DNA of 64,000 nucleotides. Origin: Anaerolineae bacterium (GTDB lineage Bacteria; Chloroflexota; Anaerolineae; Caldilineales; Caldilineaceae). A program made the position numbers and the translations under genes. Positions 1 through 8,031 of the stretch are shown here, piece after piece. The notes under the pieces are model-generated. The model made no database searches, was not told where the DNA came from, and worked only from the letters and a program-made list of their open reading frames with translations. Location: the NCBI GenBank assembly GCA_030432295.1, contig JAUIHI010000002.1:370814-434813 (forward strand), given 5' to 3'. Each line of letters begins with the position of its first letter. The stretch's first letter is position 1.

Positions 1-1
1 T

Positions 2-463
2 GAAATCGGCGAAGTGCTGGTGCGGGGTCCGCAGGTGATGGCGGGCTATTATCGCAATCCCGACGCAACTGCCCGCACACTCCGCGACGGTTGGCTACAC
101 ACCGGCGATCTGGGATACGTGGACGACGAGGGCGATCTCTTCCTCGTCCAGCGGCGCAGCGACCTGATCGTGACCGGCGGCGAAAATGTCTACCCGGCAG
201 AAGTAGAGGCGGTCTTGCGCAGTCATCCGGCAGTGGTGGAGGCGTGCGTCGTCGGCGTGGCCGATGCCGAGTGGGGGCAGCGGGTGGCCGCGGCGGTGCA
301 GCTATTGCCCGGTGAAACAGTCGATGAGACGGCGCTGCTGGCTTTCTGCCGGGAACGACTGGCGGGCTACAAAGTGCCTCGTCAGGTGCGTTTTGTGACG
401 GAGTTGCCCCAGACGGCGAGCGGAAAGATTGAGCGAAGGCGGGTGGGAGAAATGTTGGGGTGA
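2..463 (+). CDS. menE: Acyl-CoA ligase, C-terminal part (MenE-like), 5' end outside window
   Basis: This is the last ~153 codons of an ANL-superfamily AMP-forming ligase; the start lies before the window. Visible in order are the hinge-proximal stretch GWLHTGDLGY, the RRSDLIVTGGENVYPAEVE segment, and a C-terminal PQTASGKIERR containing the catalytic lysine that adenylates the substrate. The YPAE and RRSDLI wording resembles o-succinylbenzoate-CoA ligase of menaquinone synthesis more than fatty-acid ligases, but without the N-terminal substrate pocket the substrate is inference. The reading frame is open from base 2 and ends in TGA at 461-463. No partner men gene is visible in the window. Confidence 0.75.
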   Translation, partial: EIGEVLVRGPQVMAGYYRNPDATARTLRDGWLHTGDLGYVDDEGDLFLVQRRSDLIVTGGENVYPAEVEAVLRSHPAVVEACVVGVADAEWGQRVAAAVQLLPGETVDETALLAFCRERLAGYKVPRQVRFVTELPQTASGKIERRRVGEMLG

Positions 464-534
464 TTGTTACCAGTTTGACGCTAACCTGACAACGCTGTAT
501 CATCCATTCAGTAACACCGTGCAGGAGTGGGAAA

Positions 535-795
535 ATGATTGGCGAACCAGAAAATGACCGCTGCTATTTTTGCGGCGGCAAATTGACACCTGGCCTGACG
601 ACGCTTCCTTTTGTGGTTGGCACAAAAGTTGTGGTTGTTAAGGATGTCCCAGCCGAAGTTTGCAACCAATGTAGCGAAGCGGTGATGAGCAGTGAAGTGG
701 CCGCGGTGGTAGATCGTCTCCTCAAACAAGTGCATCTGTCAGGATTTGAGGTCTCGATTGTTCCGTATGAGCAATTGACTTTGGTGCCTGCGTAA
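535..795 (+). CDS. YgiT/MqsA-type zinc-finger protein (antitoxin-like)
   Basis: An 86-residue protein. Two CxxC pairs, CYFC near residue 10 and CNQC near residue 42, would bind one zinc, as in the N-terminal domain of MqsA. A short helical tail (AAVVDRLLKQ) follows, but there is no MqsA-type HTH, so it is the short YgiT-only form that normally acts as the antitoxin half of a pair. An AGGAG ribosome site at 523-527 sits 7 nt before the ATG. The next gene (DUF2442) begins 14 nt downstream, so the two are probably cotranscribed. The usual partner of this family, a DUF4258 toxin, is not visible here. Confidence 0.8.
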   Translation: MIGEPENDRCYFCGGKLTPGLTTLPFVVGTKVVVVKDVPAEVCNQCSEAVMSSEVAAVVDRLLKQVHLSGFEVSIVPYEQLTLVPA

Positions 796-809
796 ATCTG
801 GTATGTGAT

Positions 810-1124
810 ATGGAGCATCTGCTCACAAGAGTAACCGATTTCGCCATCCTCAGACCCTATACATTGCGGGTCATATTTGACGACGGCACAGCACAGACGA
901 TCAACTTTGAGCCAGTTCTCGCTGGTCACTACTTTGGTCCCCTGCGCGACCCGGCATTGTTCAGTCAGGTGCGCCTGGACCCAGAAATCCATACCCTCGT
1001 CTGGCCGAATGGCGCTGACTTCGACCCGGCTACCCTCTACAACTGGCATCGGGGCGATGGGGCAGAGTTGGCGGAGAGGGCGAGACGCAGAGAGATGATT
1101 GTCGTACCTGCCGTGGCCGGATAA
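810..1124 (+). CDS. DUF2442 domain protein
   Basis: A 104-residue protein matching the DUF2442 pattern: LRVIFDDGTAQTINFEPVL, then FGPLRDPALFSQVRLD, then HTLVWPNGADFDPATLY. Members are commonly encoded beside DUF4160 in toxin-antitoxin-like pairs, and their biochemical function is not settled. Here it follows a YgiT zinc-finger gene by 14 nt instead, which is an unusual pairing. No good ribosome site precedes the ATG, consistent with translational coupling to the upstream gene. It stops just before an array of 20-bp repeats. Confidence 0.75.
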   Translation: MEHLLTRVTDFAILRPYTLRVIFDDGTAQTINFEPVLAGHYFGPLRDPALFSQVRLDPEIHTLVWPNGADFDPATLYNWHRGDGAELAERARRREMIVVPAVAG

Positions 1125-1130
1125 GCGGAT

Positions 1131-1283
1131 ACAGCTTTTGTGCGTCGCGCACAGAGACTGTGGATGAGGTACGGCATCTCTGGGTGATCCACACAGCCTC
1201 TGTACGCGATATACAGAAGCCGTGCGCGCAGTACAGCATCTGTGCGCCGGGTACAGCATCGGTGCATCACATACAGCTACTGT
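1131..1283. repeat. Array of eight ACAG-N3-CTGT palindromes with 20-bp period
   Basis: ACAG (or ACGG) begins at 1131, 1151, 1171, 1193, 1213, 1233, 1253 and 1273, so the steps are 20, 20, 22, 20, 20, 20 and 20 bp. Several units are perfect 11-bp palindromes, such as ACAGCATCTGT, ACAGCTACTGT and ACAGCCTCTGT; others have one or two changes. The 9 bases between palindromes are less conserved. The array fills the gap between the DUF2442 gene and the secreted protein at 1345. A 20-bp step places every unit on nearly the same face of the helix, as in cooperative operator arrays. No protein-coding explanation is needed. Confidence 0.8.
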
Positions 1284-1344
1284 ACATTCCAGAATCGACC
1301 AAAAACTGTTCTGACTGCGGACTACCCCCAGGAGGGCACCCCCA

Positions 1345-4300
1345 ATGCACACTCGCTTCGCCCACACGCTCTTAACCCTACTCCTAACCACCGGCCTGTT
1401 GCTGACCCCCGCCGCGCCGGGAACGAATGCGCAGGACAGTAATTTACATTTCAGTTCGCCGATCAAATTAGCGGACGTTGAGAGATCCGATGGGAATTCA
1501 TCGAATCTTGCGCTCTTAAACTCCACGTTTAGTCTCACATTAACCAGTGACACAAACACTGAGTACCTTTCGGGATCAGAGTGGAAACCTGCAGTTTTAG
1601 CTTGGATACACCCAGATTGGCCAACCTTGCAGGATGCTCATTGGATCTGGAAAAGTTATGAGGTACCACCAGACGAGGCTCTCCAAGGAAGTGAAATTGT
1701 CACTTTTAGATATAGATTTTCCCTTCCATCAAATATATCGGATATAGACGGAATTATCCGAATCACTGCCGACAATGCATATGAGTTGGCTCTAAATGGT
1801 ACAGTAATAGGACAGGATGGAATACTCGATACATCCGGTACCGATTTGGGCTGGCAGTCAATAGAAGCCTATCCATTTTATCCACACTCTGGAGAAAATG
1901 AATTGATAATTCGAGCACTCAACTACCGTCATTATGATAGCAGCAATCCGGCAGGTATACTTTTTCGAGCAAGTATTACATATCGCGCTGACAGTTCGCC
2001 TTCGCACATTGAAGTCACCCAGGCCACACAGACCATCACCAATAGTGTGCCCCTCATTGCGGGCAAACCCACATTTGTTCGGGTATATGTGGACTGCGGT
2101 CCCGACGGTATGTTGCCAAAGAACGCGACAGTAGCGTTGCGAGGCTATGGGCCATCGGGTGAGTTGGGGCCGTCTCAATCTCCGTTTGGCGGGTATATCC
2201 GTACTGCTTGCCGTGAAGATATGCAGGCGCAACGGGCCGATTCGCGTAAGACACTCAACTTCGCCCTGCCCGTCGAGTGGTCTCAGGGGACGATCACTCT
2301 GCGCGCTGAAGTCGATGGAGCGTCGTATACCGATGAGTTCACGTTCATACCGGGCCAGAAGCTTCGAGTTGCTTGGGTTGCTATGCTATACAGCCCGCCT
2401 CAACCGTTGCCGCCTCCTGGCCCAATGCCCACCCCAATTGTGTATAGTCCAGACTTGGAAGTGGCGAGCAAAGGTATCGTTGATCTGCTGTCCATTTATC
2501 CTGTAGCGCGTGGAGATGTGAAGTATGTATTCCAGCCGGGATTTGAACAAAAGATCGATAAGAAATTTACTTGCACCGAAGATGATTGTCCCGCGGATTC
2601 CCAGTATTTGACAACGTTGAACGATTTCTGGAATCGTATGAGCCGGGAAGGCCAGTGGGTCGACAGTATAACTCCAGACCGGCTTTACGGCTGGGTACCA
2701 GAGATTGCCGAAGGGAGTCTATGTGGTATCGCCGATGCAATTTGGGCTGATCCACAAAACCGCAAAGGCCGCGTTGCCGCTGGCTTTGATAGCTGTGGCG
2801 GCGAAACATTGGCACACGAATTGGGTCATATCCTCAGCGCTCAAGGTCTCCGTCATACCGACAACCGTCCTAACGAACAAGACTCCAATTGCGGTGTAAC
2901 GGCTCCGGCTGGCCCAGCACCAGACTATCCGGTATATACGAATCTACCTTTGGGTTCTATTGGAGAGTGGGGGATGCAAATCAGAGAGAAAGATTTCTAT
3001 CTTCTCGATCCGGCCCAAACCTATGATTTCATGTCCTACTGCTCCCCAGAATGGATATCCCCCTTCAACTACGACAAGCTGCACCAAGGATTCCAACCAA
3101 CGACCACCGCTGTGGTCGCTCAGGCGATGACCACTCCTCAGCGCCAGTTCCTGGCTTCGGGTATTGTTTTTAGCCCTGCCATGACTGCCACCCTCAATCC
3201 CTTGTTTGTGATCACATCCACCGTGCCGCCCGATCCAGATCAGGGCGGTGCCTATTGCCTGGAACTACGAGGCGAGAGCAATATCACGCTGGATAGTCGA
3301 TGCTTTGGCCTGGGCTTCACCAACCCAGAGACAGGGGACTCGATCGGTACACAAGGATTCAGTACGGTTCTACCATACCCGGACGGGACGCAGGCAGTAG
3401 TGTTGACACACAATGGAGCAGAGGTTGCACAGGCATCTGCCAGCCCTGGTGTTCCCAAAGTCACTCTCTTGTATCCCAATGGCGATGAAATCTGGCAGCC
3501 GACTGGTATCTATTCGATCACCTGGACAGCGGATGATACTGATAACGATACGCTCTATTACGCCCTCTCCTACAGTACAGATGATGGCGTGTCCTGGAAT
3601 CCTCTCGTGTTGGAGACAACAGAGACGGAATGGGTCGTTGACGCCAGCCATTTTCCTGGCACCACCAATGCCAGAATACGCATTGAGGCTAGTGATGGGT
3701 TCAACACAGGTGTAGACGTTTCTGACATATCGTTCACTGTAATGCCCAAAGGGCCAGAGACCTTCATCCTCGCGCCTCAGGAGAATATAACCATCACCCT
3801 GGGCACCCCGCTATGGCTCCAGGGTTACGCCTACGATTTGGAAGACGGTACACTAGACGATGCTGACCTAGGCTGGTCGTCCAATCGCGACGGCGCGCTG
3901 GGCACGGGGGAGCAGGTGCTGACGAGTCTTTCCCCCGGCCAGCACACAGTCACATTCACGGCCACGGACAGCGACAACAACGCGGCCGCCGCGCAAGTCT
4001 CGATTACCGTCAACGTTTCGCTCGCGGAAGTGCAGCTCACCGGTTCGGTCACCGGGTTTGTCCAATCCGCCTACGTTTTTACAGCTTCCGTCAGCCCCAT
4101 CAGCACAACCCTGCCGCTCACCTACACTTGGCAGGCCAGCGGGCAGAGCCAAATCGTCCACAGCGCCGACTGGACGGATACCGTCACCTACACGTGGAAC
4201 GCAGTAGGCGAACAGACGATTGCAGTCGCCGCCAGCAACAGCGTGGGGGTCGTCACATCCACGCACACAATTACAATCGGCGAAGCTCCAACGCCTACGC

Positions 4301-4650
4301 CCACACCGACTGTAACACCTACCAGTACACAGACATCAACTTCAACAAATACGCCAACCGCCACATCTTCGGCAACACCGACTCTTACGCCGAGTGCAAC
4401 TTCGACAGCTACAGCTACAAGCACGCCGACTTTCACCCCGACCGCGAGCGCTACACCCTCAGCGACACCGACTCTCACGCCGAGTACATCTACAACAGCA
4501 ACAACCACAAGCACGCCAACTTTCACCCCAACCGCAAGTGCAACGCCCACCGCGACTTCGACAGTTACACCGTCGGCAACACCGACCGCGACACCCACTG
4601 GACCAGCACAATCGGAGTGGCGAGTCTATTTGCCGGGGATTCGCCGGTAA
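1345..4650 (+). CDS. Large secreted metalloprotease-like protein with Thr/Pro stalk
   Basis: The 1101-residue protein starts with a signal peptide (hydrophobic LLTLLLTTGLLLTP, then a probable cut near Ala-Gln at ~29). Residues ~75-215 look like a beta-sandwich carbohydrate-binding type domain (RYRFSLP, ELALNGTVIG). A zinc-protease motif HELGH lies at 491-495 with a further His nine residues on (GLRH). Residues ~700-980 hold Ig/PKD-like beta domains. A Thr/Ser/Pro-rich stalk covers ~980-1085, ending in the short tail SEWRVYLPGIRR. That tail resembles C-terminal signatures I associate with Chloroflexota surface proteins. The first ~200 codons are more A+T-rich than the rest, suggesting domain shuffling. 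The substrate is unknown. Confidence 0.75.
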   Translation: MHTRFAHTLLTLLLTTGLLLTPAAPGTNAQDSNLHFSSPIKLADVERSDGNSSNLALLNSTFSLTLTSDTNTEYLSGSEWKPAVLAWIHPDWPTLQDAHWIWKSYEVPPDEALQGSEIVTFRYRFSLPSNISDIDGIIRITADNAYELALNGTVIGQDGILDTSGTDLGWQSIEAYPFYPHSGENELIIRALNYRHYDSSNPAGILFRASITYRADSSPSHIEVTQATQTITNSVPLIAGKPTFVRVYVDCGPDGMLPKNATVALRGYGPSGELGPSQSPFGGYIRTACREDMQAQRADSRKTLNFALPVEWSQGTITLRAEVDGASYTDEFTFIPGQKLRVAWVAMLYSPPQPLPPPGPMPTPIVYSPDLEVASKGIVDLLSIYPVARGDVKYVFQPGFEQKIDKKFTCTEDDCPADSQYLTTLNDFWNRMSREGQWVDSITPDRLYGWVPEIAEGSLCGIADAIWADPQNRKGRVAAGFDSCGGETLAHELGHILSAQGLRHTDNRPNEQDSNCGVTAPAGPAPDYPVYTNLPLGSIGEWGMQIREKDFYLLDPAQTYDFMSYCSPEWISPFNYDKLHQGFQPTTTAVVAQAMTTPQRQFLASGIVFSPAMTATLNPLFVITSTVPPDPDQGGAYCLELRGESNITLDSRCFGLGFTNPETGDSIGTQGFSTVLPYPDGTQAVVLTHNGAEVAQASASPGVPKVTLLYPNGDEIWQPTGIYSITWTADDTDNDTLYYALSYSTDDGVSWNPLVLETTETEWVVDASHFPGTTNARIRIEASDGFNTGVDVSDISFTVMPKGPETFILAPQENITITLGTPLWLQGYAYDLEDGTLDDADLGWSSNRDGALGTGEQVLTSLSPGQHTVTFTATDSDNNAAAAQVSITVNVSLAEVQLTGSVTGFVQSAYVFTASVSPISTTLPLTYTWQASGQSQIVHSADWTDTVTYTWNAVGEQTIAVAASNSVGVVTSTHTITIGEAPTPTPTPTVTPTSTQTSTSTNTPTATSSATPTLTPSATSTATATSTPTFTPTASATPSATPTLTPSTSTTATTTSTPTFTPTASATPTATSTVTPSATPTATPTGPAQSEWRVYLPGIRR
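4377..4556 (+). repeat. Two 90-bp tandem copies encoding the Thr/Pro stalk
   Basis: The segment starting at 4377 (accgactcttacgccgag) recurs 90 bp later at 4467 (accgactctcacgccgag), and most of the following bases match. Each unit encodes 30 residues of the type TPTLTPSATSTATATSTPTF. Copy-number change here would lengthen or shorten the surface stalk without a frameshift. Confidence 0.7.
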
Positions 4651-4786
4651 TAGATTGGGTATCATAATGCGGTTCTGGACTGACATCAAATCTGTGTGAT
4701 ACACTTTGGCAACACCAGAGGAAGACGAATATACGCAGTCCTTTGATGAATGGCTTGAGGCAAATCGACAAAAGGGAGATCCGCGT

Positions 4787-5098
4787 ATGAAAACACCCGT
4801 CAAGTCCTATACAACCGAAAGTATACTTTCCACTCTAGGCTATCCCGATCCACTTGTGGCGGCCCGCCAGCAGGCGCGAATGATTCTATTGGGGCGCCGA
4901 TCCCGTTACCAGACAGCCATCCAGCAATTGGAGGCCCAGTGGAACTGCTCCCTGGAAGAAATGCGCGCCCGCTATTTGGCAGAAGGCACCGAAGATTTTG
5001 CCGTAGATGACGATTACTTACAATGGCATTGGCATAATGAGGCGCTGGAAATCGTTGAGAGCCAATTGGACGCTATCTCCAAACATTCCCTGGGCTGA
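4787..5098 (+). CDS. Small hypothetical protein preceding dus
   Basis: A 103-residue protein, probably helical and rich in Gln/Glu/Arg (QQARMILLGRRSRYQTAIQQLEAQ), without a signal peptide or metal motif. The frame is open further upstream to a TTG at 4706, but the ATG at 4787 has a strong GGGAG site 8 nt before it, so I prefer that start. Its TGA overlaps the ATG of the downstream dihydrouridine synthase gene, so the two are translationally coupled. Size and composition resemble antitoxins of small TA pairs, but no toxin is adjacent and I do not recognise the family. Confidence 0.6.
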   Translation: MKTPVKSYTTESILSTLGYPDPLVAARQQARMILLGRRSRYQTAIQQLEAQWNCSLEEMRARYLAEGTEDFAVDDDYLQWHWHNEALEIVESQLDAISKHSLG

Positions 5099-6210
5099 TG
5101 ACCCATTTCTGGACCACCCGCCCCCACCCCCTTATCGGCCTAGCCCCGATGGACGGGATGACCGATCACCCCTACCGCCACATCCAAAAGCGCCACGGTA
5201 ACCCGGACCTGATCTTCACCGAATTTGTGCGGGTGGAGCGGCTGGCCGCGGGCGAAACGAAACTGCTGCGCGAGTTGATCTACGACGAGAGCCAGCGCCC
5301 GATTGTGGCCCAGGTCTATGGGACACAGCCGGAGGCGTTCCGCCGGGTAGCAACTCTGCTCTGCCGGTTGGGGTTTGACGGCATCGACATCAATATGGGC
5401 TGTCCCAGCAGCAGTGTGGCGGACAACGGCGCGGGCGCGGGACTGATCTGCACGCCTGAATTGGCCGCGCAGATTATCGCCGGGGCACGATCCGGTGTGC
5501 GGGATTGGCAGAACGGCGCGACGGCCTGGGATGTACCCGGCCTTTCGCCCGCGCTGGCCGAACTGGTGGAGCAAAACCACGCGCAATTGCCGTCGATCTA
5601 CCAGCAGCGCAGGGATGTGCCGGTCAGCGTCAAGACCCGCATCGGCTACGACCGACCCCAGGTGGACGAGTGGATTCCCCATCTGCTCGACTGTGCGCCC
5701 GCGGCCATCAGCCTCCACGGGCGCACACTGGCCCAGGCCTATAGCGGGCGCGCGGACTGGTCGGCGATTGGGCAGGCGGTGGAACTGGCGAAAGGATCGG
5801 GAACGCTGATCCTGGGCAATGGGGATGTGGCAAATCGGGCAGATGCGTTGGCGCGGGCAAGCGAATACGAGGTGGATGGCGTGCTGATCGGGCGGGCCAG
5901 CTATGGCAATCCGTCAGTCTTTTGTGCCGCAGACGCCAGAGAAGCAGAAGAAAGTGCGCTTGTGGCCGAGCGCTATGGCCGACTGGCGATCGCCCGGGAA
6001 CATACGATCCTCTACGAAGAGACGCTTTCCGCCTGGCCCGGCTACTCTTTTAAGCGGATGCACAAGCATTTGGGCCGTTATGTGCGGGGCATCCCTGGCG
6101 CACGGGCGTTGCGCCGGGCACTGCTGGAGACGGACAGCGCAACCGAAGCCGTCCGAGCCTTGGATGGCTATCTGGCCTACCGCACCCACAAAGCAGGGGA
6201 GACTGGCTGA
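5098..6210 (+). CDS. dus: tRNA-dihydrouridine synthase
   Basis: A 370-residue FMN-dependent TIM barrel that reduces uridines in tRNA. The FMN-binding start GLAPMDGMTD is at 14-23. The catalytic cysteine in NMGCPSSSV is Cys102, followed by the lysine and histidine segments VSVKTRIGYD and AISLHGRT. Phosphate-binding ILGNGD and GVLIGRAS are in the C-terminal half of the barrel. It is ~40 residues longer than typical DusB because of an insertion (RSGVRDWQNGATAWDVPGL) between the active-site loop and the VKTR strand. It overlaps both neighbours by a few bases (ATGA-type junctions), so 4787-6857 reads as one transcript. Confidence 0.92.
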   Translation: MTHFWTTRPHPLIGLAPMDGMTDHPYRHIQKRHGNPDLIFTEFVRVERLAAGETKLLRELIYDESQRPIVAQVYGTQPEAFRRVATLLCRLGFDGIDINMGCPSSSVADNGAGAGLICTPELAAQIIAGARSGVRDWQNGATAWDVPGLSPALAELVEQNHAQLPSIYQQRRDVPVSVKTRIGYDRPQVDEWIPHLLDCAPAAISLHGRTLAQAYSGRADWSAIGQAVELAKGSGTLILGNGDVANRADALARASEYEVDGVLIGRASYGNPSVFCAADAREAEESALVAERYGRLAIAREHTILYEETLSAWPGYSFKRMHKHLGRYVRGIPGARALRRALLETDSATEAVRALDGYLAYRTHKAGETG

Positions 6211-6857
6211 TGGGAAAGGAAAGCAGCACAGAGATTCCCGAGGGCAGTGTCGGGCTGGCTCTGGCCTTCCTCAATTTGGGACCCAAAGAGCCAGCCCAGC
6301 CCTTTGGCCGTCTGATCCCCGGCGACGCCAACCGGCAAATCGCCGAGAAGTTGGAGTCGTTGGCGGACCGCTTCTCGCTTGTCCTGGCACAGCAGGCTGT
6401 TTCGGATGCCCTGGCCGACCCAACACAACTGTCCGACGGCACACCCGTATTTCAGATGCACCGCCACTGTGACGTGCCGGTCTACACATTCGCGGCCCTG
6501 GGCTGCGCGCTGGACAGGCTGCCCCCCGGCGATTGGCCGCTGGCCGTCATCGCCCACCCCCGCCATTTGCGGCGGATTCAGATGGGTCTGTCGGCTCTGG
6601 CTGGGAAGCGACAGGTATTCTATGTGGCTTCTGGGCCTGCCGTTTATCAGGACGATCACTGGTCTCGCCCCCTCTATTGGAGCGCCAAGAATGCAGCCGG
6701 TTGGCTCGTCGATGGCCTGCTCGCCGCGTCCCTGCGCTGGCCGATGGCGGCTTCTCTGCTGCGTGCGCCCCTTGCCCGAATAAATGCCCACATCCACTGT
6801 CCAGAAGCGGCGCGGTTGGGCCGCCTGCGTCTGGTCAACGGTCACTGGCAAGAGTGA
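6210..6857 (+). CDS. Conserved hypothetical protein, 215 aa
   Basis: The start codon overlaps the dus stop (TGATG), so it is coupled to dus. It has no signal peptide or transmembrane segment. Visible stretches include HRHCDVPVYTFAALGCALDRL and a VIAHPRHLRRIQMGL segment that is faintly reminiscent of DUF218/YdcF-type proteins; this resemblance is weak. The C-terminus is Arg/Leu-rich. I cannot assign a function; the operon context suggests a housekeeping role if any. Confidence 0.6.
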   Translation: MGKESSTEIPEGSVGLALAFLNLGPKEPAQPFGRLIPGDANRQIAEKLESLADRFSLVLAQQAVSDALADPTQLSDGTPVFQMHRHCDVPVYTFAALGCALDRLPPGDWPLAVIAHPRHLRRIQMGLSALAGKRQVFYVASGPAVYQDDHWSRPLYWSAKNAAGWLVDGLLAASLRWPMAASLLRAPLARINAHIHCPEAARLGRLRLVNGHWQE

Positions 6858-6956
6858 CCGGACTGCTCCCCATCCCACTCGATTCCCCCCAGAAATCACA
6901 GATTCCTCTACAACGTGTAGTGATCAAAATGAGGGTGAAATTTTCAACGCAAAGAT

Positions 6957-7014
6957 GCAAAGGGGCAAAGATGCAAAGATTTGCGGTTTCTTCTTTGCAT
7001 CTTTGCCCCTTTGC
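6957..7014. repeat. 22-bp inverted repeat, 14-nt loop
   Basis: Left arm 6957-6978 and right arm 6993-7014 are perfect reverse complements built from the word gcaaagatgcaaag. The word is partly repeated again just upstream (aacgcaaagatgcaaag). It lies in the 304-base gap between the hypothetical gene and nadC, which holds no gene. It is an intergenic palindrome and could serve as a transcript end. Confidence 0.85.
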
Positions 7015-7161
7015 GTTAAAAGTAACTTTTCCATCATTCTATTGATCAGCACAGATTCCTCTACAAGCCATACTTGCGCTGCAAGCCAAACCAGTGGTAC
7101 ATTGGCTGCGCCCTATCTTTGTGTACAAAAAACACTAAACTTAACTTGGAGTGACGAAACA

Positions 7162-8022
7162 ATGCGCAGTGCAGTGCAGGAGCAGAGTTCAACGCTGGAA
7201 GAGGGGATGGCCCCACGCATTCGGGCCGCCCTGGACGAAGACATCGGCGACGGGGATGTGACGACCCTCTCGATAGTGCCAGCCGACGCCAGGGGCAAAG
7301 GGCGGCTGATCGCCAAAGCTGTGGGCGTTGTGGCCGGGCTGGCAGTGGCACAGACAGCCTTTCAATTGGTGGATGAAAATGTGCATTTCGAGCCGCTGGT
7401 GGCCGAGGGCGCGCAGGTGAAACCCGGCGATCTGCTGGCCCGGGTGAGCGGCCCGACCCGCGCCCTCTTGACCGGCGAACGGACAGCCCTCAACTTTCTC
7501 CAGCGCATGTCCGGGATTGCCACCCTGACCCGCCGCTTTGTGGATACGGTGGCGGGCACGGGAACAGTGATTCTGGACACACGCAAGACCACACCGGGCC
7601 TGCGCGCCTTTGACAAATGGGCTGTCCGGCTGGGTGGCGGTCAAAATCACCGCTTTGGGCTGTTCGATATGGCCCTGATCAAAGAAAATCATATTGTGGC
7701 CGCGGGTGGCATCAGCGCAGCAGTGGAGCGGGTGCGCGCTGCCGACAACCGGGGCCGCCCCATTGAAGTGGAGGTGACAAATCTGGACGAACTGAAGGAA
7801 GCCCTGGCCCTGGGCGTAGACCGGATTATGCTGGACAATATGGGCCTGGCGGAGATGCGCGAGGCTGTAGCAATCACCGGGGGTTCCACACCCCTGGAGG
7901 CATCTGGCGGCGCATCCCTGGAGACAGCCGCGGCGATTGCAGCCACCGGCGTCGATTACATTTCGGTGGGCAAACCGACCCACTCGTTCGAATCATTGGA
8001 TATCAGTTTCTTGTTGGAATAG
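7162..8022 (+). CDS. nadC: Nicotinate-nucleotide pyrophosphorylase (carboxylating)
   Basis: A 286-residue quinolinate phosphoribosyltransferase that converts quinolinate and PRPP to nicotinate mononucleotide. Family motifs are present: DEDIGDGDVTT (26-35), TGERTALNFLQRMSGIAT (~104-121), TRKTTPGLR (140-148), GGGxxHR (158-164) and KENH (174-177), and a C-terminal EASGG and GVDYISVG phosphate-binding region. The frame is open far upstream, but family length and a GGAG site before ATG 7162 set this start. The nadC stop overlaps the ribosome site of nadA, so the two form an operon in the order nadC-nadA. No nadB is visible nearby. Confidence 0.95.
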   Translation: MRSAVQEQSSTLEEGMAPRIRAALDEDIGDGDVTTLSIVPADARGKGRLIAKAVGVVAGLAVAQTAFQLVDENVHFEPLVAEGAQVKPGDLLARVSGPTRALLTGERTALNFLQRMSGIATLTRRFVDTVAGTGTVILDTRKTTPGLRAFDKWAVRLGGGQNHRFGLFDMALIKENHIVAAGGISAAVERVRAADNRGRPIEVEVTNLDELKEALALGVDRIMLDNMGLAEMREAVAITGGSTPLEASGGASLETAAAIAATGVDYISVGKPTHSFESLDISFLLE

Positions 8023-8031
8023 GAGAAAACA

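Noticed and set aside
1131..1283. CRISPR array
   Set aside because: Period of 20 bp with short, partly conserved gaps, no spacers of 30-40 bases and no cas genes.
564..1559. Long minus-strand open frame of 331 codons across the repeat array
   Set aside because: It runs antisense over three real genes and its protein repeats simply reflect the 20-bp DNA array; no ribosome site or family motif.
4128..4667. Alternative open frames through the Thr/Pro stalk
   Set aside because: Low-complexity DNA keeps all frames open; only the frame continuous with the signal peptide is credible.
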